Source: Terribacillus saccharophilus (GTDB taxonomy: Bacteria > Bacillota > Bacilli > Bacillales > Amphibacillaceae). Taken from it: DNA of 64,000 nucleotides. Positions 54,297 through 63,142 of the stretch are shown in pieces; position 1 is the stretch's first letter, and each line of letters opens with the position of its first letter. Made by a program: the position numbers and the translations under genes. Below the pieces are notes generated by a model, which was not told the DNA's origin, did no database searches, and saw only the letters and a program-made list of their open reading frames with translations. The stretch lies in assembly GCF_002272745.1 (NCBI RefSeq), contig NZ_NPBD01000002.1, positions 558,001-622,000 on the forward strand. Direction: 5' to 3'.

Positions 54297-55301
54297 TCAC
54301 TTTCTTTTCATCATGCCGCCAAGCTTTGGAATGGCAACTGACAGGATAAGCAATGCTCCTACAATAATTAAAAACATTTGACTTGGAAGATTGATAAGCC
54401 CGAGTCCATATTGCAAATAGCCGATGATGAAAACAGCTATGACGACACCTAACACCCGTCCTTTTCCGCCAGCTGTGCTGACTCCACCAAGTGCTGCCAT
54501 CGCAATGATGTCAAGTTCATACATGGTAGCAATGTTCGGCCGTGTGCTGCCCATCCTTGATGTAAGGAAAATCGCCGTCACAGCAGCTAGCAATCCTGCC
54601 AGCATGAAGACGATCACTTTGACTTTATCTACCTTGATACCTGAAAAACGACTGGCAGTCGGATTGTTACCGATAGCAAATACCTTTCTTCCGAAAGTCG
54701 TCTTGTGCAGCACGATACCGAATAGTAGAGCCAACGCTGCGAATACAATCAGCAGAAACGGTATTCCGAAAACATAACCCCATCCAAAGAATCCGAACCA
54801 TTCAGGAAAACCTCCTGCTGCCTGATCTTCCAAAATGATGTAAGCAATTCCACGATAGAGAATCATAGTTCCGAGCGTAACGATAACCGCTGATAACTCT
54901 TTGAACTTCACAATCAAGAGTCCATTGATCAGTCCGCATATAGCGCCAGTTGCTAGACAAGCAATGATGGCTACTTCCATCGGCAGACCTGCACTTGTAT
55001 AAAGCGTGGCCATGACAACAGACGATAACGCAACTGTTGAACCTACAGAAATATCGATATCGCGCATGATCATAATCATCGCCATTGGAAAGACGATCAA
55101 TGCTTTATCCAGGAAGACCATCGTCCCGTCCCGCAAACTCGGATAATTCAAGAAATAAGGTGACACATAGCTTCCGAGCAGGAGCACGGCTACCAATATG
55201 AGCAAGAGCATCCATTCCCATTGGAAGAAGAGACGCTTCCAGGAGAACGGCAGATTTGTTTCTAAAGTACGAGGTTGATATGTTTGCTTTTTTTGTTCCA
55301 T
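54297..55301 (-). CDS. rhaQ: RhaQ, rhamnose ABC transporter permease
   Basis: A 334-residue CUT2 permease with about nine to ten hydrophobic segments. The motifs MIMRDIDISVGSTVALSSVV and MAALGGVSTAGGKGRVLGV are the CUT2 (BPD_transp_2) signatures. It overlaps rhaP by one base. Which of the two permeases is P and which Q is assigned from order and the RhaQ-like C-terminus. Confidence 0.86.
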   Translation of the reverse strand: MEQKKQTYQPRTLETNLPFSWKRLFFQWEWMLLLILVAVLLLGSYVSPYFLNYPSLRDGTMVFLDKALIVFPMAMIMIMRDIDISVGSTVALSSVVMATLYTSAGLPMEVAIIACLATGAICGLINGLLIVKFKELSAVIVTLGTMILYRGIAYIILEDQAAGGFPEWFGFFGWGYVFGIPFLLIVFAALALLFGIVLHKTTFGRKVFAIGNNPTASRFSGIKVDKVKVIVFMLAGLLAAVTAIFLTSRMGSTRPNIATMYELDIIAMAALGGVSTAGGKGRVLGVVIAVFIIGYLQYGLGLINLPSQMFLIIVGALLILSVAIPKLGGMMKRK

Positions 55302-56320
55302 CAGCCAGCCCTCCTAAGCAGATGAGTTCGTTCGACACGGCGTTTCACGATGGCATTGACGATAACGGCAAGCAGGATGATAAAGCCTTGAATACCGTTT
55401 TGCCAGAATGGTGATACATTCAAAAGCGGCAGTGCATTGTTCAGAATCCCGAGCAATATTGCTCCGAGCAGTACGCCTGCTAGCTTTCCAGAACCACCAG
55501 CGATGCTGACACCGCCCAATATACACGCAGCAATGACTGTAAGTTCGTAACCCGAAGCTGTATCTCCTTGAGCCGATGCAAACTTGGATACCCACAAGAC
55601 GCCGCACAGACCGGATAATCCGCCCATGATGGTATAAACAAGGAACAAGATTCGCCCCTGTTTAATACCGCTCACAGCTGCAGATTGCGGATTACTGCCG
55701 ACCGCATAGATCTGGCGTCCTGTACGTGTGTAATTAAGAAAATAAAAGAATACGAGGCAGAAAATAACCGCAATCCAGATTAGATGATTCAGTCCAAGGA
55801 GAGTTCCGGTTGCAATTTCCACGAAGCTTTCCGACATTTGATACGAACTAACCCACTCCCCATCACTCACTAAAAACGTAAGACCACGGAAAATGTTCAT
55901 TAAAGCTAGTGTAGCTATGATTGGTAGCAAGCCGACTTTAGCAATCAGCATACCGATGACCATCCCGCACAAAGCTCCGATTACGGTACCGATAAGCAAG
56001 CATAGGAACGGATTGACTGACGGGTTGGCTGCAACAAGCTGCGCTGTCAGCATACCGGAAAGCGCAATCACAGCTCCGATTGACAAATCGATTCCCCTGG
56101 TAATCAGAACGATCATCATCCCTAGTGCAAGGATGACCAGGATCGATGTATTGGTTGCCATGTCAAGGATATTTTCTCCCGTCAAAAATGAAGGATTTCG
56201 CAATTGTACCCCGATACATAAAATAACGATGAAGAAAAACAGCCCAAGCTCTCGGAATTGATAAAACAGTGCCAGCGGATTTTTCTTCTCCATATCTAGA
56301 TTTTCTGTTTTGATTTTCAT
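55301..56320 (-). CDS. rhaP: RhaP, rhamnose ABC transporter permease
   Basis: A 339-residue CUT2 permease, paralogue of the next gene: MIVLITRGIDLSIGAVIALSGML and ILGGVSIAGGSGKLAGVLLGA stand at the matching places. It starts 15 bases after rhaT and forms with RhaQ the membrane channel. Confidence 0.86.
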   Translation of the reverse strand: MKIKTENLDMEKKNPLALFYQFRELGLFFFIVILCIGVQLRNPSFLTGENILDMATNTSILVILALGMMIVLITRGIDLSIGAVIALSGMLTAQLVAANPSVNPFLCLLIGTVIGALCGMVIGMLIAKVGLLPIIATLALMNIFRGLTFLVSDGEWVSSYQMSESFVEIATGTLLGLNHLIWIAVIFCLVFFYFLNYTRTGRQIYAVGSNPQSAAVSGIKQGRILFLVYTIMGGLSGLCGVLWVSKFASAQGDTASGYELTVIAACILGGVSIAGGSGKLAGVLLGAILLGILNNALPLLNVSPFWQNGIQGFIILLAVIVNAIVKRRVERTHLLRRAG

Positions 56321-56335
56321 TTTGGCCCTCCTTCT

Positions 56336-57853
56336 TTATCCGCTTTTCTCTTGTACTTGCTCTTCGCCCATTGCTGCTTCCAAAATCATCTCCTGGGTGA
56401 TCCCCCTGTTAACAAAGTCGGCTGCAACCCTGCCCTCTTTCATTACTAAGATTCGATCGCTCATACCTAGGATTTCGGGCATTTCAGAAGAGACGAAAAG
56501 AACCGCATATCCAACTTCCGCCAGCTGCTGGACAATTTCATATATGGCCGCCTTTGCTCCGATATCGACACCTTTCGTCGGTTCATCCAGCAAAATCACT
56601 TTAAGGTCCTTTGTCAGCAGTTTCGCAACGGCTACTTTTTGCTGGTTTCCACCTGAAAGAGAATTGACCGAATCAAAGATGCTTGTAGCTTTTATATGCA
56701 CTTTTTCACCGAATTCTTTGGCCTGCCGTTTTTCCTTATCACGGTGGATCCATGTAAAGGATGATAGATCGGATAAGTTTGCTAACGTTATGTTCTTTTC
56801 GATACTCCAATCTACGAGCAGACCTTGATCTAATCGATCTTCTGCTAAATATCCGATACCATTATTCATAGCTGCCTGTGGATTTTTATTGCGAATCGAG
56901 CTGCCGCTCAGCAGTATTTCTCCCTTGTCAAAGGTATTTATGCCGAATATCGCTTGGCATACCTCTGTTCGTCCAGCTCCAACCAATCCAGTCATACCGA
57001 GTATTTCGCCGCTTCTAATCGAAAAACTTATATCGTCGAATTCTCCTAGCTTAGACAAGTTTTTCACTTCCAGAACTGTATCTCCTGCGCTCGTCTTTTT
57101 ATCAGGGAAAATCTGATTAATTTCCCTCCCGACCATTGCGACAATCAACTTTTCATTCGATATGTCTTCCACATCCCAAGTTCCGATGTAGTTGCTATCG
57201 CGAAGTACCGTAACACGGCTGGCGAGTCTGTACATGTCCTCGAAACGGTGGGAAATAAAGATGATAGAAGTGCCTTCATCCCGTAGCTTTTCGGTAATAC
57301 GATACAGCTCTTCACTTTCTCTGGCAGTCAGTGCAGCGGTCGGTTCATCCATGATGATGATTTTTGCCTTTGTACTGATCGCCTTAGCGATTTCGACGAT
57401 TTGCTGCTGCGCCACGCTCAGCGTATTCATTTGAGCTTTAGGATCTAAACTGCTGCCCAGCTCCCGTAGCAGTTGCCGAGCCTGTTTATGCATCTCCCGC
57501 CAATTCAGCGTCTTCCATACTTGGTGCCTAATTTCATGATTCATAAAGATATTTTCAGTGACAGACAAGTCGGGATAACTGGTTACGTGCTGATAAATAG
57601 CCGCAATTCCCTGCTGTTGAGCTTGTTTAGGATTTTGAAAAGACACTTTTTCACCCAGCAAGAGCATCTCGCCTTCTGTTGGTTGATGGACGCCTGTAAT
57701 GATCTTGATGAAAGTGGACTTCCCTGCGCCATTTTCACCCATTAAAGCGTGGATTTCCCCCTTCTTCAGTTGGAACTGCATATCGTTCAGAGCCTTTACA
57801 CCAGGAAAGGCTTTTGATATCCCTTTCATTTCGAGTACATATTCGTATGTCAT
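56336..57853 (-). CDS. rhaT: RhaT, rhamnose ABC transporter ATPase with two ATP domains
   Basis: A 505-residue CUT2-type ATPase with two fused nucleotide-binding domains. First domain: Walker A GENGAGKST (about 39-47), signature LSVAQQQIVEIAKA, Walker B IIIMDEPT. Second: degenerate Walker A GLVGAGRTE (about 289-297), signature LSGGNQQKVAVAKLL, VILLDEPTKGVD. Such sugar ATPases (RbsA, XylG, RhaT) normally have an altered second site. It is the first gene of the importer operon, with a cre 21-34 bases upstream of its start. Confidence 0.9.
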   Translation of the reverse strand: MTYEYVLEMKGISKAFPGVKALNDMQFQLKKGEIHALMGENGAGKSTFIKIITGVHQPTEGEMLLLGEKVSFQNPKQAQQQGIAAIYQHVTSYPDLSVTENIFMNHEIRHQVWKTLNWREMHKQARQLLRELGSSLDPKAQMNTLSVAQQQIVEIAKAISTKAKIIIMDEPTAALTARESEELYRITEKLRDEGTSIIFISHRFEDMYRLASRVTVLRDSNYIGTWDVEDISNEKLIVAMVGREINQIFPDKKTSAGDTVLEVKNLSKLGEFDDISFSIRSGEILGMTGLVGAGRTEVCQAIFGINTFDKGEILLSGSSIRNKNPQAAMNNGIGYLAEDRLDQGLLVDWSIEKNITLANLSDLSSFTWIHRDKEKRQAKEFGEKVHIKATSIFDSVNSLSGGNQQKVAVAKLLTKDLKVILLDEPTKGVDIGAKAAIYEIVQQLAEVGYAVLFVSSEMPEILGMSDRILVMKEGRVAADFVNRGITQEMILEAAMGEEQVQEKSG

Positions 57854-57873
57854 CTTTTGCCCTCCTTTACTAC

Positions 57874-57887
57874 TGAATGCGCTTACA
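57874..57887 (-). promoter_or_regulatory. cre site upstream of rhaT
   Basis: On the minus strand TGTAAGCGCATTCA fits the broader cre consensus TGNAANCGNWNNCW. It lies between the preceding terminator and the rhaT ribosome binding site (AAAGGAGGG), so CcpA would act on the importer promoter or block elongation. Confidence 0.65.
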
Positions 57888-57898
57888 TAAAGGGTATG

Positions 57899-57925
57899 AA
57901 AAAAGTCCCGCTTCGAGAAGGGGAC
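57899..57925 (-). terminator. terminator of the sensor/regulator operon
   Basis: On the minus strand GTCCCCTTC TC GAAGCGGGAC forms a hairpin (GTCCC/GGGAC and CTTC/GAAG) followed by six T. It lies between the response regulator gene and rhaT, so rhaTPQS needs its own promoter. Confidence 0.88.
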
Positions 57926-57962
57926 GTCTTTCGGAATAGGAGGTTATTCTTCTGTTATTGTC

Positions 57963-59492
57963 TTATCGGCGTAAACGCCGATATTCTGATGGAGCAAATC
58001 CTGTATGTTTCTTGAATAGCTTACTGAAATATTTGTGATCATGGTATCCGACAGAATCAGAGATTATCGTTACTTTGTCATCTGTATCCTCCAGCTTGCG
58101 CTTGGCAAGCTCTAACCTCTGTTTAGTAACATATTGCAGTACGGTTTCTTTTGTATGCTTTTTGAAATAAGCACAAAAATATGTTGGGTTCATATAGACA
58201 TGTGCTGCTACTTGTTCAATCGTTATCGCTTCCTGTACATGATGATGTATAAATGCTTTCGCCCGCTCCACCGCTGTTCGATCTGAATGTTGATCCAATC
58301 TGATGCACATATCTGCCAGATCTTTGGTCCAATTTTCAAAGCCTTGAAGCAATTCTGGTGCTGTTAAGGTTTGGCTCGTGTTCCTTCCTAATTTCTGAAG
58401 CATACGGTTAACATCATTGACGGGCAATCGCTTGCTAACATCATGCAGCATTTCAATACCTGAGGATTGAAGAAGCGCCATTACCGAGTCCAGTGGCTCT
58501 GCTGGTGCAAGCTCTTCTTTTAACCTATATAAAGCAGCGTTCATACCGTCGAATAAAAACTGCTTAAAAGCAAATCGGAGGGTATGCAAGATATTCTGGA
58601 TGTTAACATTAATGGCTTCAGTGTATTGACTTTCTGCAGGAACAGGCAGGAGCTTTATTTCCATCTGCTCTGCTTCCATTGCCGCCGGCAGCAATTCCAA
58701 TTCGTACAGTATTTGTCCTGGTGAAGCTGTTAGCTTGAAGAAAGTACGGTGAGACAGAGTTTTAGCAATACGATCGATAAATAGAGATGAATTTTTCTTT
58801 TCTGTATGTACAAGCAGACCAAAGCTTTGTTCCTGATCCCACCACCACCAAAAGGATGAATCTGACCATTGATGTGACAGCTCTGCATTAAAAATCCGGA
58901 CAACTGCACTAAGCTCCTGGTGAAAACGAACTGGATCTCGTTTAGCTTTTTGCTGATGAAAGTTTTGAAGCTGCAAACGGCACATGTAATACGTTCCTGA
59001 TGGGAATATTTCTGTCCATTGTGTATCAGCCAGGCTGTTTTCACTCGAAAGAGCACGCAGCAACTGAAGCTGCTCTTGTTTCTGACTCGCCCGTTCTCGC
59101 ACATTTTCTATTTCTTGTTTTTTTTCATACAGCTGCTGAAGCCGATCCTGCAGCTGCTGCCTATCGATTGGCTTCAAAAGATAATCGGCAACTTGATTTC
59201 GTAATGCTTGCTGCACATACTGAAAATCATCGAAACCGCTCAAAACAAGAAATTCTCCTGTGTAGCCTGCTTCTTTTAACTCTGTAATGAGCGTTAATCC
59301 ATCCATGATCGGCATCTTGATATCTGTCAGAATGACTTCAGCTTTCTTACCAGATCTCCATCCATCCAATGCTTCTTGCCCATTAGCAAACGTGCCAATA
59401 ACCGCGCATTGCGGCTGATTGCTGATAAAACGCTCTAGTCCCATACGGATTCGATATTCATCCTCTACGATCATGATTTGCAAATTCTGCAT
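57963..59492 (-). CDS. AraC-type response regulator of the rhamnose-sensor cassette
   Basis: About 509 residues: a receiver domain with phospho-acceptor Asp57 (TDIKMPIMDG), Lys in LLKPIDRQQ, a long middle region, and a C-terminal AraC DNA-binding domain (ITIEQVAAHVYMNPTYFCAYFKKHTK, then VTIISDSVGYHDHKYFSKLFKKHTG). The ATG at 59492 has AAGGGGAAG upstream; its 5' end overlaps the kinase gene by 35 bases. It should control rhaTPQS directly downstream. Confidence 0.92.
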   Translation of the reverse strand: MQNLQIMIVEDEYRIRMGLERFISNQPQCAVIGTFANGQEALDGWRSGKKAEVILTDIKMPIMDGLTLITELKEAGYTGEFLVLSGFDDFQYVQQALRNQVADYLLKPIDRQQLQDRLQQLYEKKQEIENVRERASQKQEQLQLLRALSSENSLADTQWTEIFPSGTYYMCRLQLQNFHQQKAKRDPVRFHQELSAVVRIFNAELSHQWSDSSFWWWWDQEQSFGLLVHTEKKNSSLFIDRIAKTLSHRTFFKLTASPGQILYELELLPAAMEAEQMEIKLLPVPAESQYTEAINVNIQNILHTLRFAFKQFLFDGMNAALYRLKEELAPAEPLDSVMALLQSSGIEMLHDVSKRLPVNDVNRMLQKLGRNTSQTLTAPELLQGFENWTKDLADMCIRLDQHSDRTAVERAKAFIHHHVQEAITIEQVAAHVYMNPTYFCAYFKKHTKETVLQYVTKQRLELAKRKLEDTDDKVTIISDSVGYHDHKYFSKLFKKHTGFAPSEYRRLRR

Positions 59493-61263
59493 CAAGACTT
59501 CCCCTTTCTGAAACATGACGAAATGGCAAGTAAAGCCTTACAGTTGCACCCCTATGATTGTTCTCCAGTGAAACACCATAGTTATTTCCGTACAGCATTT
59601 TGATTCGATTGGCAACATTGCTTAACCCATAATGCGCAGATTTTGAGGTTATGCCTGGTTCCAGACTAAGCTCTTCTTCCAGCTCCATTTTAACTATCGG
59701 GTCGAAGCCTGGTCCATCATCTTTTATACTCAAAATGAGCATATCAGGTGTTTGATGAATTTTGATATCGATATGAATGGTAGTCTTGGTTTCCAAGCCA
59801 TATTTAATGCTGTTTTCGACAATCGGTTGGAGTATGAATTTTGGAACCTGCACATCAGTGGAGATTTCAGGATAATCGGTCTTCCAAGTAAGCCGGTCAT
59901 GGAAACGGAACTGCTGGATTGACAGAAAATCATCGACATGTATGATTTCCTCTGTAAGAGAGACGAATTTTACGCCATTATCCAAGGAATACCGCAGCAT
60001 TCTGCCAAGAGTCGTGATAATATTGATAACTTCCTCCTGTTCTCCTGCTTCAACAGCATAATTGATCGTTTCCAGCGTATTGAAGATAAAATGTGGATTG
60101 ATCTGCGTTTGGAGTGCATATAATTCGGCTTCCTGCTGCTTGAGCCTAATCATATAATTCTTTTGAATTAGATCCCGTATTTCAATAATCATGTGATTAT
60201 AACTCTCCGTCAGTCTGCCAACCTCATCCTGTTTTGTCACCGGGAGCGTTTGCTGAAACTTTCCGCCTTGGACGCTTCGCATGTTTTCTATTAGACGCTT
60301 AATAGGCTGCGAGACATTATAGGCCACAAATGTATACAAACACACGCTGAATATAATGAATAGAAGAAAAAGAACAATCGAGATGGTTCGGGTTTGCTGC
60401 TGTTTAGCGAACAGCTTTTCTGTAGGTATTTCATAAATTAACGCGTATTCCTGCTGTATGGCTGGAGTGATACCAACCAGTTTACCGTCCTGCAGAAAGC
60501 TTCCATTCTCGATTGGATAAAAATCGTCTGGAAGAACTTGGTCGCTTTTCTCCCTTTTCGAATCATATGCGATTCTCCCAGACTCCTTTTCCAAAAGCAT
60601 GATTCTGGCAGCATTATGTTCTTTGATCGTACCTGTAATGCGGTCGACAAATGCTACATCCAATGCCAAAAACATTGTACCCAGATAAGCTTGGTTATCA
60701 CGATCCTGCAGCGGCACACCGATTAACAGATAATCAGCATTATTCTCAAATACAAGATTTGTATCTTGCGGAAGAAGAATCATGCTTCCTTTTTCCAGCT
60801 CCAAGCTTTGGCCGTAAACAGCTGCTTCACCTTTAGAAAACCCGCTGTAATTTTTGGCTGCGGCTGCGAAAACTCTATTTTTAGAGAAGACAAACACACC
60901 GAGCAAATCAGAAGAACTGCTATGAAGAAAACTGCTGGAAAGATAACGCTCCATCGTGTATTGCTGCTGCATCGCTTCCGCATGTGACTGGAAGCTATCC
61001 TGCCTCAATATCTCGATCATCTGCTGTGATTGATATAGTCTTTCGGGCATATTCGTTACATCCTGTACATTCCGATCAATTTGCTGACTTGCCTGTTCCA
61101 GCATTTGCGGTACCAGCGCCCCGATTTGCTCTTCTGCTGCTTTTGTATATGTTGTATATATGAAAAAACCGAGCAGTGCGACCGGTATGATGGTAAGCAG
61201 TGTATAAGATAGCAGCAGCTTATGCATTAACGAAAGATTGCGGAATTTCTTTTTAAAAATCAT
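59458..61263 (-). CDS. membrane sensor histidine kinase of the rhamnose-sensor cassette
   Basis: About 601 residues: TM helices at about 15-38 and 294-316 around an extracellular domain of some 250 residues, HAMP, then the kinase box with His391 (QTQINPHFIFNTLET) and a HATPase domain (VENSIKYGL, KDDGPGFDP). LytS/YesM class. The start at 61263 overlaps the stop of the preceding lipoprotein gene by 11 bases. Upstream start codons inside that gene are possible but lie too near GGAGA. Its large outer domain could receive the ligand-loaded lipoprotein. Confidence 0.91.
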   Translation of the reverse strand: MIFKKKFRNLSLMHKLLLSYTLLTIIPVALLGFFIYTTYTKAAEEQIGALVPQMLEQASQQIDRNVQDVTNMPERLYQSQQMIEILRQDSFQSHAEAMQQQYTMERYLSSSFLHSSSSDLLGVFVFSKNRVFAAAAKNYSGFSKGEAAVYGQSLELEKGSMILLPQDTNLVFENNADYLLIGVPLQDRDNQAYLGTMFLALDVAFVDRITGTIKEHNAARIMLLEKESGRIAYDSKREKSDQVLPDDFYPIENGSFLQDGKLVGITPAIQQEYALIYEIPTEKLFAKQQQTRTISIVLFLLFIIFSVCLYTFVAYNVSQPIKRLIENMRSVQGGKFQQTLPVTKQDEVGRLTESYNHMIIEIRDLIQKNYMIRLKQQEAELYALQTQINPHFIFNTLETINYAVEAGEQEEVINIITTLGRMLRYSLDNGVKFVSLTEEIIHVDDFLSIQQFRFHDRLTWKTDYPEISTDVQVPKFILQPIVENSIKYGLETKTTIHIDIKIHQTPDMLILSIKDDGPGFDPIVKMELEEELSLEPGITSKSAHYGLSNVANRIKMLYGNNYGVSLENNHRGATVRLYLPFRHVSERGSLDAEFANHDRRG

Positions 61264-62278
61264 ATTGATCCACATTCTCCGCCGTAAAATCAATCGGTTC
61301 CCCCATAATGATCTGCTCTCCCTTTACTTGAATCCTCCCAACATCTTCTATAAACATCCCGTCCTCGATTACCGTACCATCTTGCATCAGCTTTGCAATC
61401 ATGACAGTCAAGTAACCGAGTTTCTTAGGACTCCATAAAGTGATTCCTTGGACATCTCCTTCCTTTAAATGCGCGTTCATATCACGTGGAGATGCCAAAC
61501 CGACTATTACGATATCATTTGATATTGATACATTCTCTTCCTTTAGAACGGCGGCTGCAGCTGGCGGACCTAGCGAGGCAATCCCAATAATGCCCTTCAA
61601 ATCCGGATAAGCTTTCACCACTCGTTTTGATTCCTGATAAGCTGTGACAGGACTATCATTTGTATAAGCCACTTCTCGAAGTATCAAATTCGGATAATAA
61701 GCTCGATTGTGCTGCTTGATCCAATGCAGCCATTCTTCTTGATTGAGCGATGACTGCGACCCAGAAAGAATAATATACTCGCCTTCCTCGCCGATTTGTG
61801 CAGCCAGGCTGTCCAGCAAATGCTCACCTAGCATTTCAGCATCTACCATATTGATAAAATAGTCTCTAGCTTCTGGATGAGCATCTGCATCCCATGTCAG
61901 AACCGTTATACCTTGCCGTCTAGCCTCTATTAGTACAGGTGAGAGTCGATCTGGATCTATAACACTTACCGCCAGAACGTCGACCTTTTGTTTTATAAAA
62001 GTACGAATGATTTCTTCTTGCTGAGCAGGATCTGCTGTTGTCGGACCTTTGAAATGAACAGTAGCGCCCGAGGACTTAGCCGCTTCTTCCACTCCCTGTT
62101 GAACTGCTTGGAAATAGGGAATTTCCATCACTTTCGGCACAATGGCAATATCGATTTGTTCCGTTTGCTCTGGATGTGACTCTGATGGCGGCGTTTCCTG
62201 CACATAGAGTATCTCCTTTTTATTGCAAGCGCTTACAAAAATCAACAGAATAAGCAGGACAAGTGATTTCTTTTGCAT
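61253..62278 (-). CDS. RhaS-like lipoprotein co-encoded with the kinase (putative ligand-presenting sensor)
   Basis: A 341-residue lipoprotein (signal MQKKSLVLLILLIFVSAC, lipobox VSAC, Cys18) of the peripla_BP_4 family. It is a paralogue of RhaS: TTADPAQQEEIIRTFIKQKVDVLAVSVIDPDRLSPVL and the ending IIMGEPIDFTAENVDQYDF parallel the RhaS segments. It is not near permease genes but lies in one operon with a LytS/YesM-type kinase and AraC-type regulator. In Clostridium, XylFII-LytS-YesN is a known three-part sensor of this type for xylose; a rhamnose version is an inference. A perfect cre is within its lipobox codons. Confidence 0.85.
   Translation of the reverse strand: MQKKSLVLLILLIFVSACNKKEILYVQETPPSESHPEQTEQIDIAIVPKVMEIPYFQAVQQGVEEAAKSSGATVHFKGPTTADPAQQEEIIRTFIKQKVDVLAVSVIDPDRLSPVLIEARRQGITVLTWDADAHPEARDYFINMVDAEMLGEHLLDSLAAQIGEEGEYIILSGSQSSLNQEEWLHWIKQHNRAYYPNLILREVAYTNDSPVTAYQESKRVVKAYPDLKGIIGIASLGPPAAAAVLKEENVSISNDIVIVGLASPRDMNAHLKEGDVQGITLWSPKKLGYLTVMIAKLMQDGTVIEDGMFIEDVGRIQVKGEQIIMGEPIDFTAENVDQYDF
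62224..62237. promoter_or_regulatory. perfect cre site within the lipoprotein signal sequence
   Basis: TGCAAGCGCTTACA (plus strand), i.e. TGTAAGCGCTTGCA on the coding strand, spans the codons for the lipobox V-S-A-C. It lies 42-55 bases into the gene, a place where CcpA is known to act as a roadblock to transcription in other operons. Confidence 0.72.
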
Positions 62279-62294
62279 AATATCATCCTCAGCA

Positions 62295-62320
62295 ACCCCG
62301 CAAGCATTGCTTTGCGGGGT
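62295..62320 (-). other. strong hairpin without U tract between the DeoR and lipoprotein genes
   Basis: ACCCCGCAA (62295-62303) pairs perfectly with TTGCGGGGT (62312-62320). No T-run follows on the minus strand, so it may be an mRNA processing or stabilising element rather than a terminator. Confidence 0.6.
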
Positions 62321-62327
62321 CGGTTGA

Positions 62328-63089
62328 TTAGTTCACAGCTTGGAACTCCATGTTTTGTTTTTCAAAATAGCTTTTTGTGACAGAATCAATTCCTATATCT
62401 GTGTAGACCTTCGAAATACGCCCAAGATCAGTGATCGTTGCAAAAGCACGCTTTCCGAATTTACTTGAATCAGCGAGCAAAATAGTCTGGCCCGCTATCT
62501 CTATCATCTGTTTCTTGACGATAGCCTGCTGTTCATTCGAATCACTCAAGCCGTGTTCGAGATGCACGCTCTTACAAGAAAGGAAGGTTTTATCTACATA
62601 ATAAGTCGTCAATGACCTCTCTGTCAGCGGACCGACGAAGGATAAAGATTTCGATAGCAGCTGTCCGCCAAGCGAAATGACTCGTATTTGATCCTTCGTA
62701 CTGCAGGCGAGTGCCACCTTGATGCTGTTCGTAATGATCGTCAGCGGCATGTTTGGTAATTCCTTTGCCATATACCATGCTGTCGTACTGGCATCCAGAA
62801 TGATCCGCTCTCCAGTCTGGATTTCTGAAACTGCTGCCTTGGCAATTGCCTGTTTTTCCTGCATTCGCATCACTTCACGCGCTTCATGGGCAATCTCAGT
62901 TGCCCCTTCCTCGATGCGAACTGCTCCGCCATGACTGCGATGCAGCAGCTGTTCCTTTTCCAGCTTCTCAAGGTCACGGCGTATCGTTTCCTCCGTCACA
63001 TGAAAGAGAGAACTGAGTTCAGTAACCCGGACGCTGGCTCGCTCGTTAACCAGTTCTACAATCTTCCTTTGTCTTTCTACAACTAACAT
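62328..63089 (-). CDS. DeoR family transcriptional regulator, probable rhamnose regulator
   Basis: About 253 residues: an N-terminal helix-turn-helix (RVTELSSLFHVTEETIRRDLEKLEKEQLLHRSHGGAV, the DeoR signature) and a C-terminal sugar-phosphate sensing DeoRC domain (ILDASTTAWYMAKEL, ITNSIKVALAC, LLADSSKFGKRAF). Such repressors sense a phosphorylated sugar. Next to rhaA it resembles RhaR (YulB) of B. subtilis in role, but this is by context. The ATG at 63089 (MLVVERQRKIVEL) has AGGAAAAGGG upstream; a longer frame is unlikely. Confidence 0.88.
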   Translation of the reverse strand: MLVVERQRKIVELVNERASVRVTELSSLFHVTEETIRRDLEKLEKEQLLHRSHGGAVRIEEGATEIAHEAREVMRMQEKQAIAKAAVSEIQTGERIILDASTTAWYMAKELPNMPLTIITNSIKVALACSTKDQIRVISLGGQLLSKSLSFVGPLTERSLTTYYVDKTFLSCKSVHLEHGLSDSNEQQAIVKKQMIEIAGQTILLADSSKFGKRAFATITDLGRISKVYTDIGIDSVTKSYFEKQNMEFQAVN

Positions 63090-63142
63090 CCCTTTTCCTG
63101 CCTTTATCAAGTTTTGATTATAGTGTAGCATAATCTAACGCG

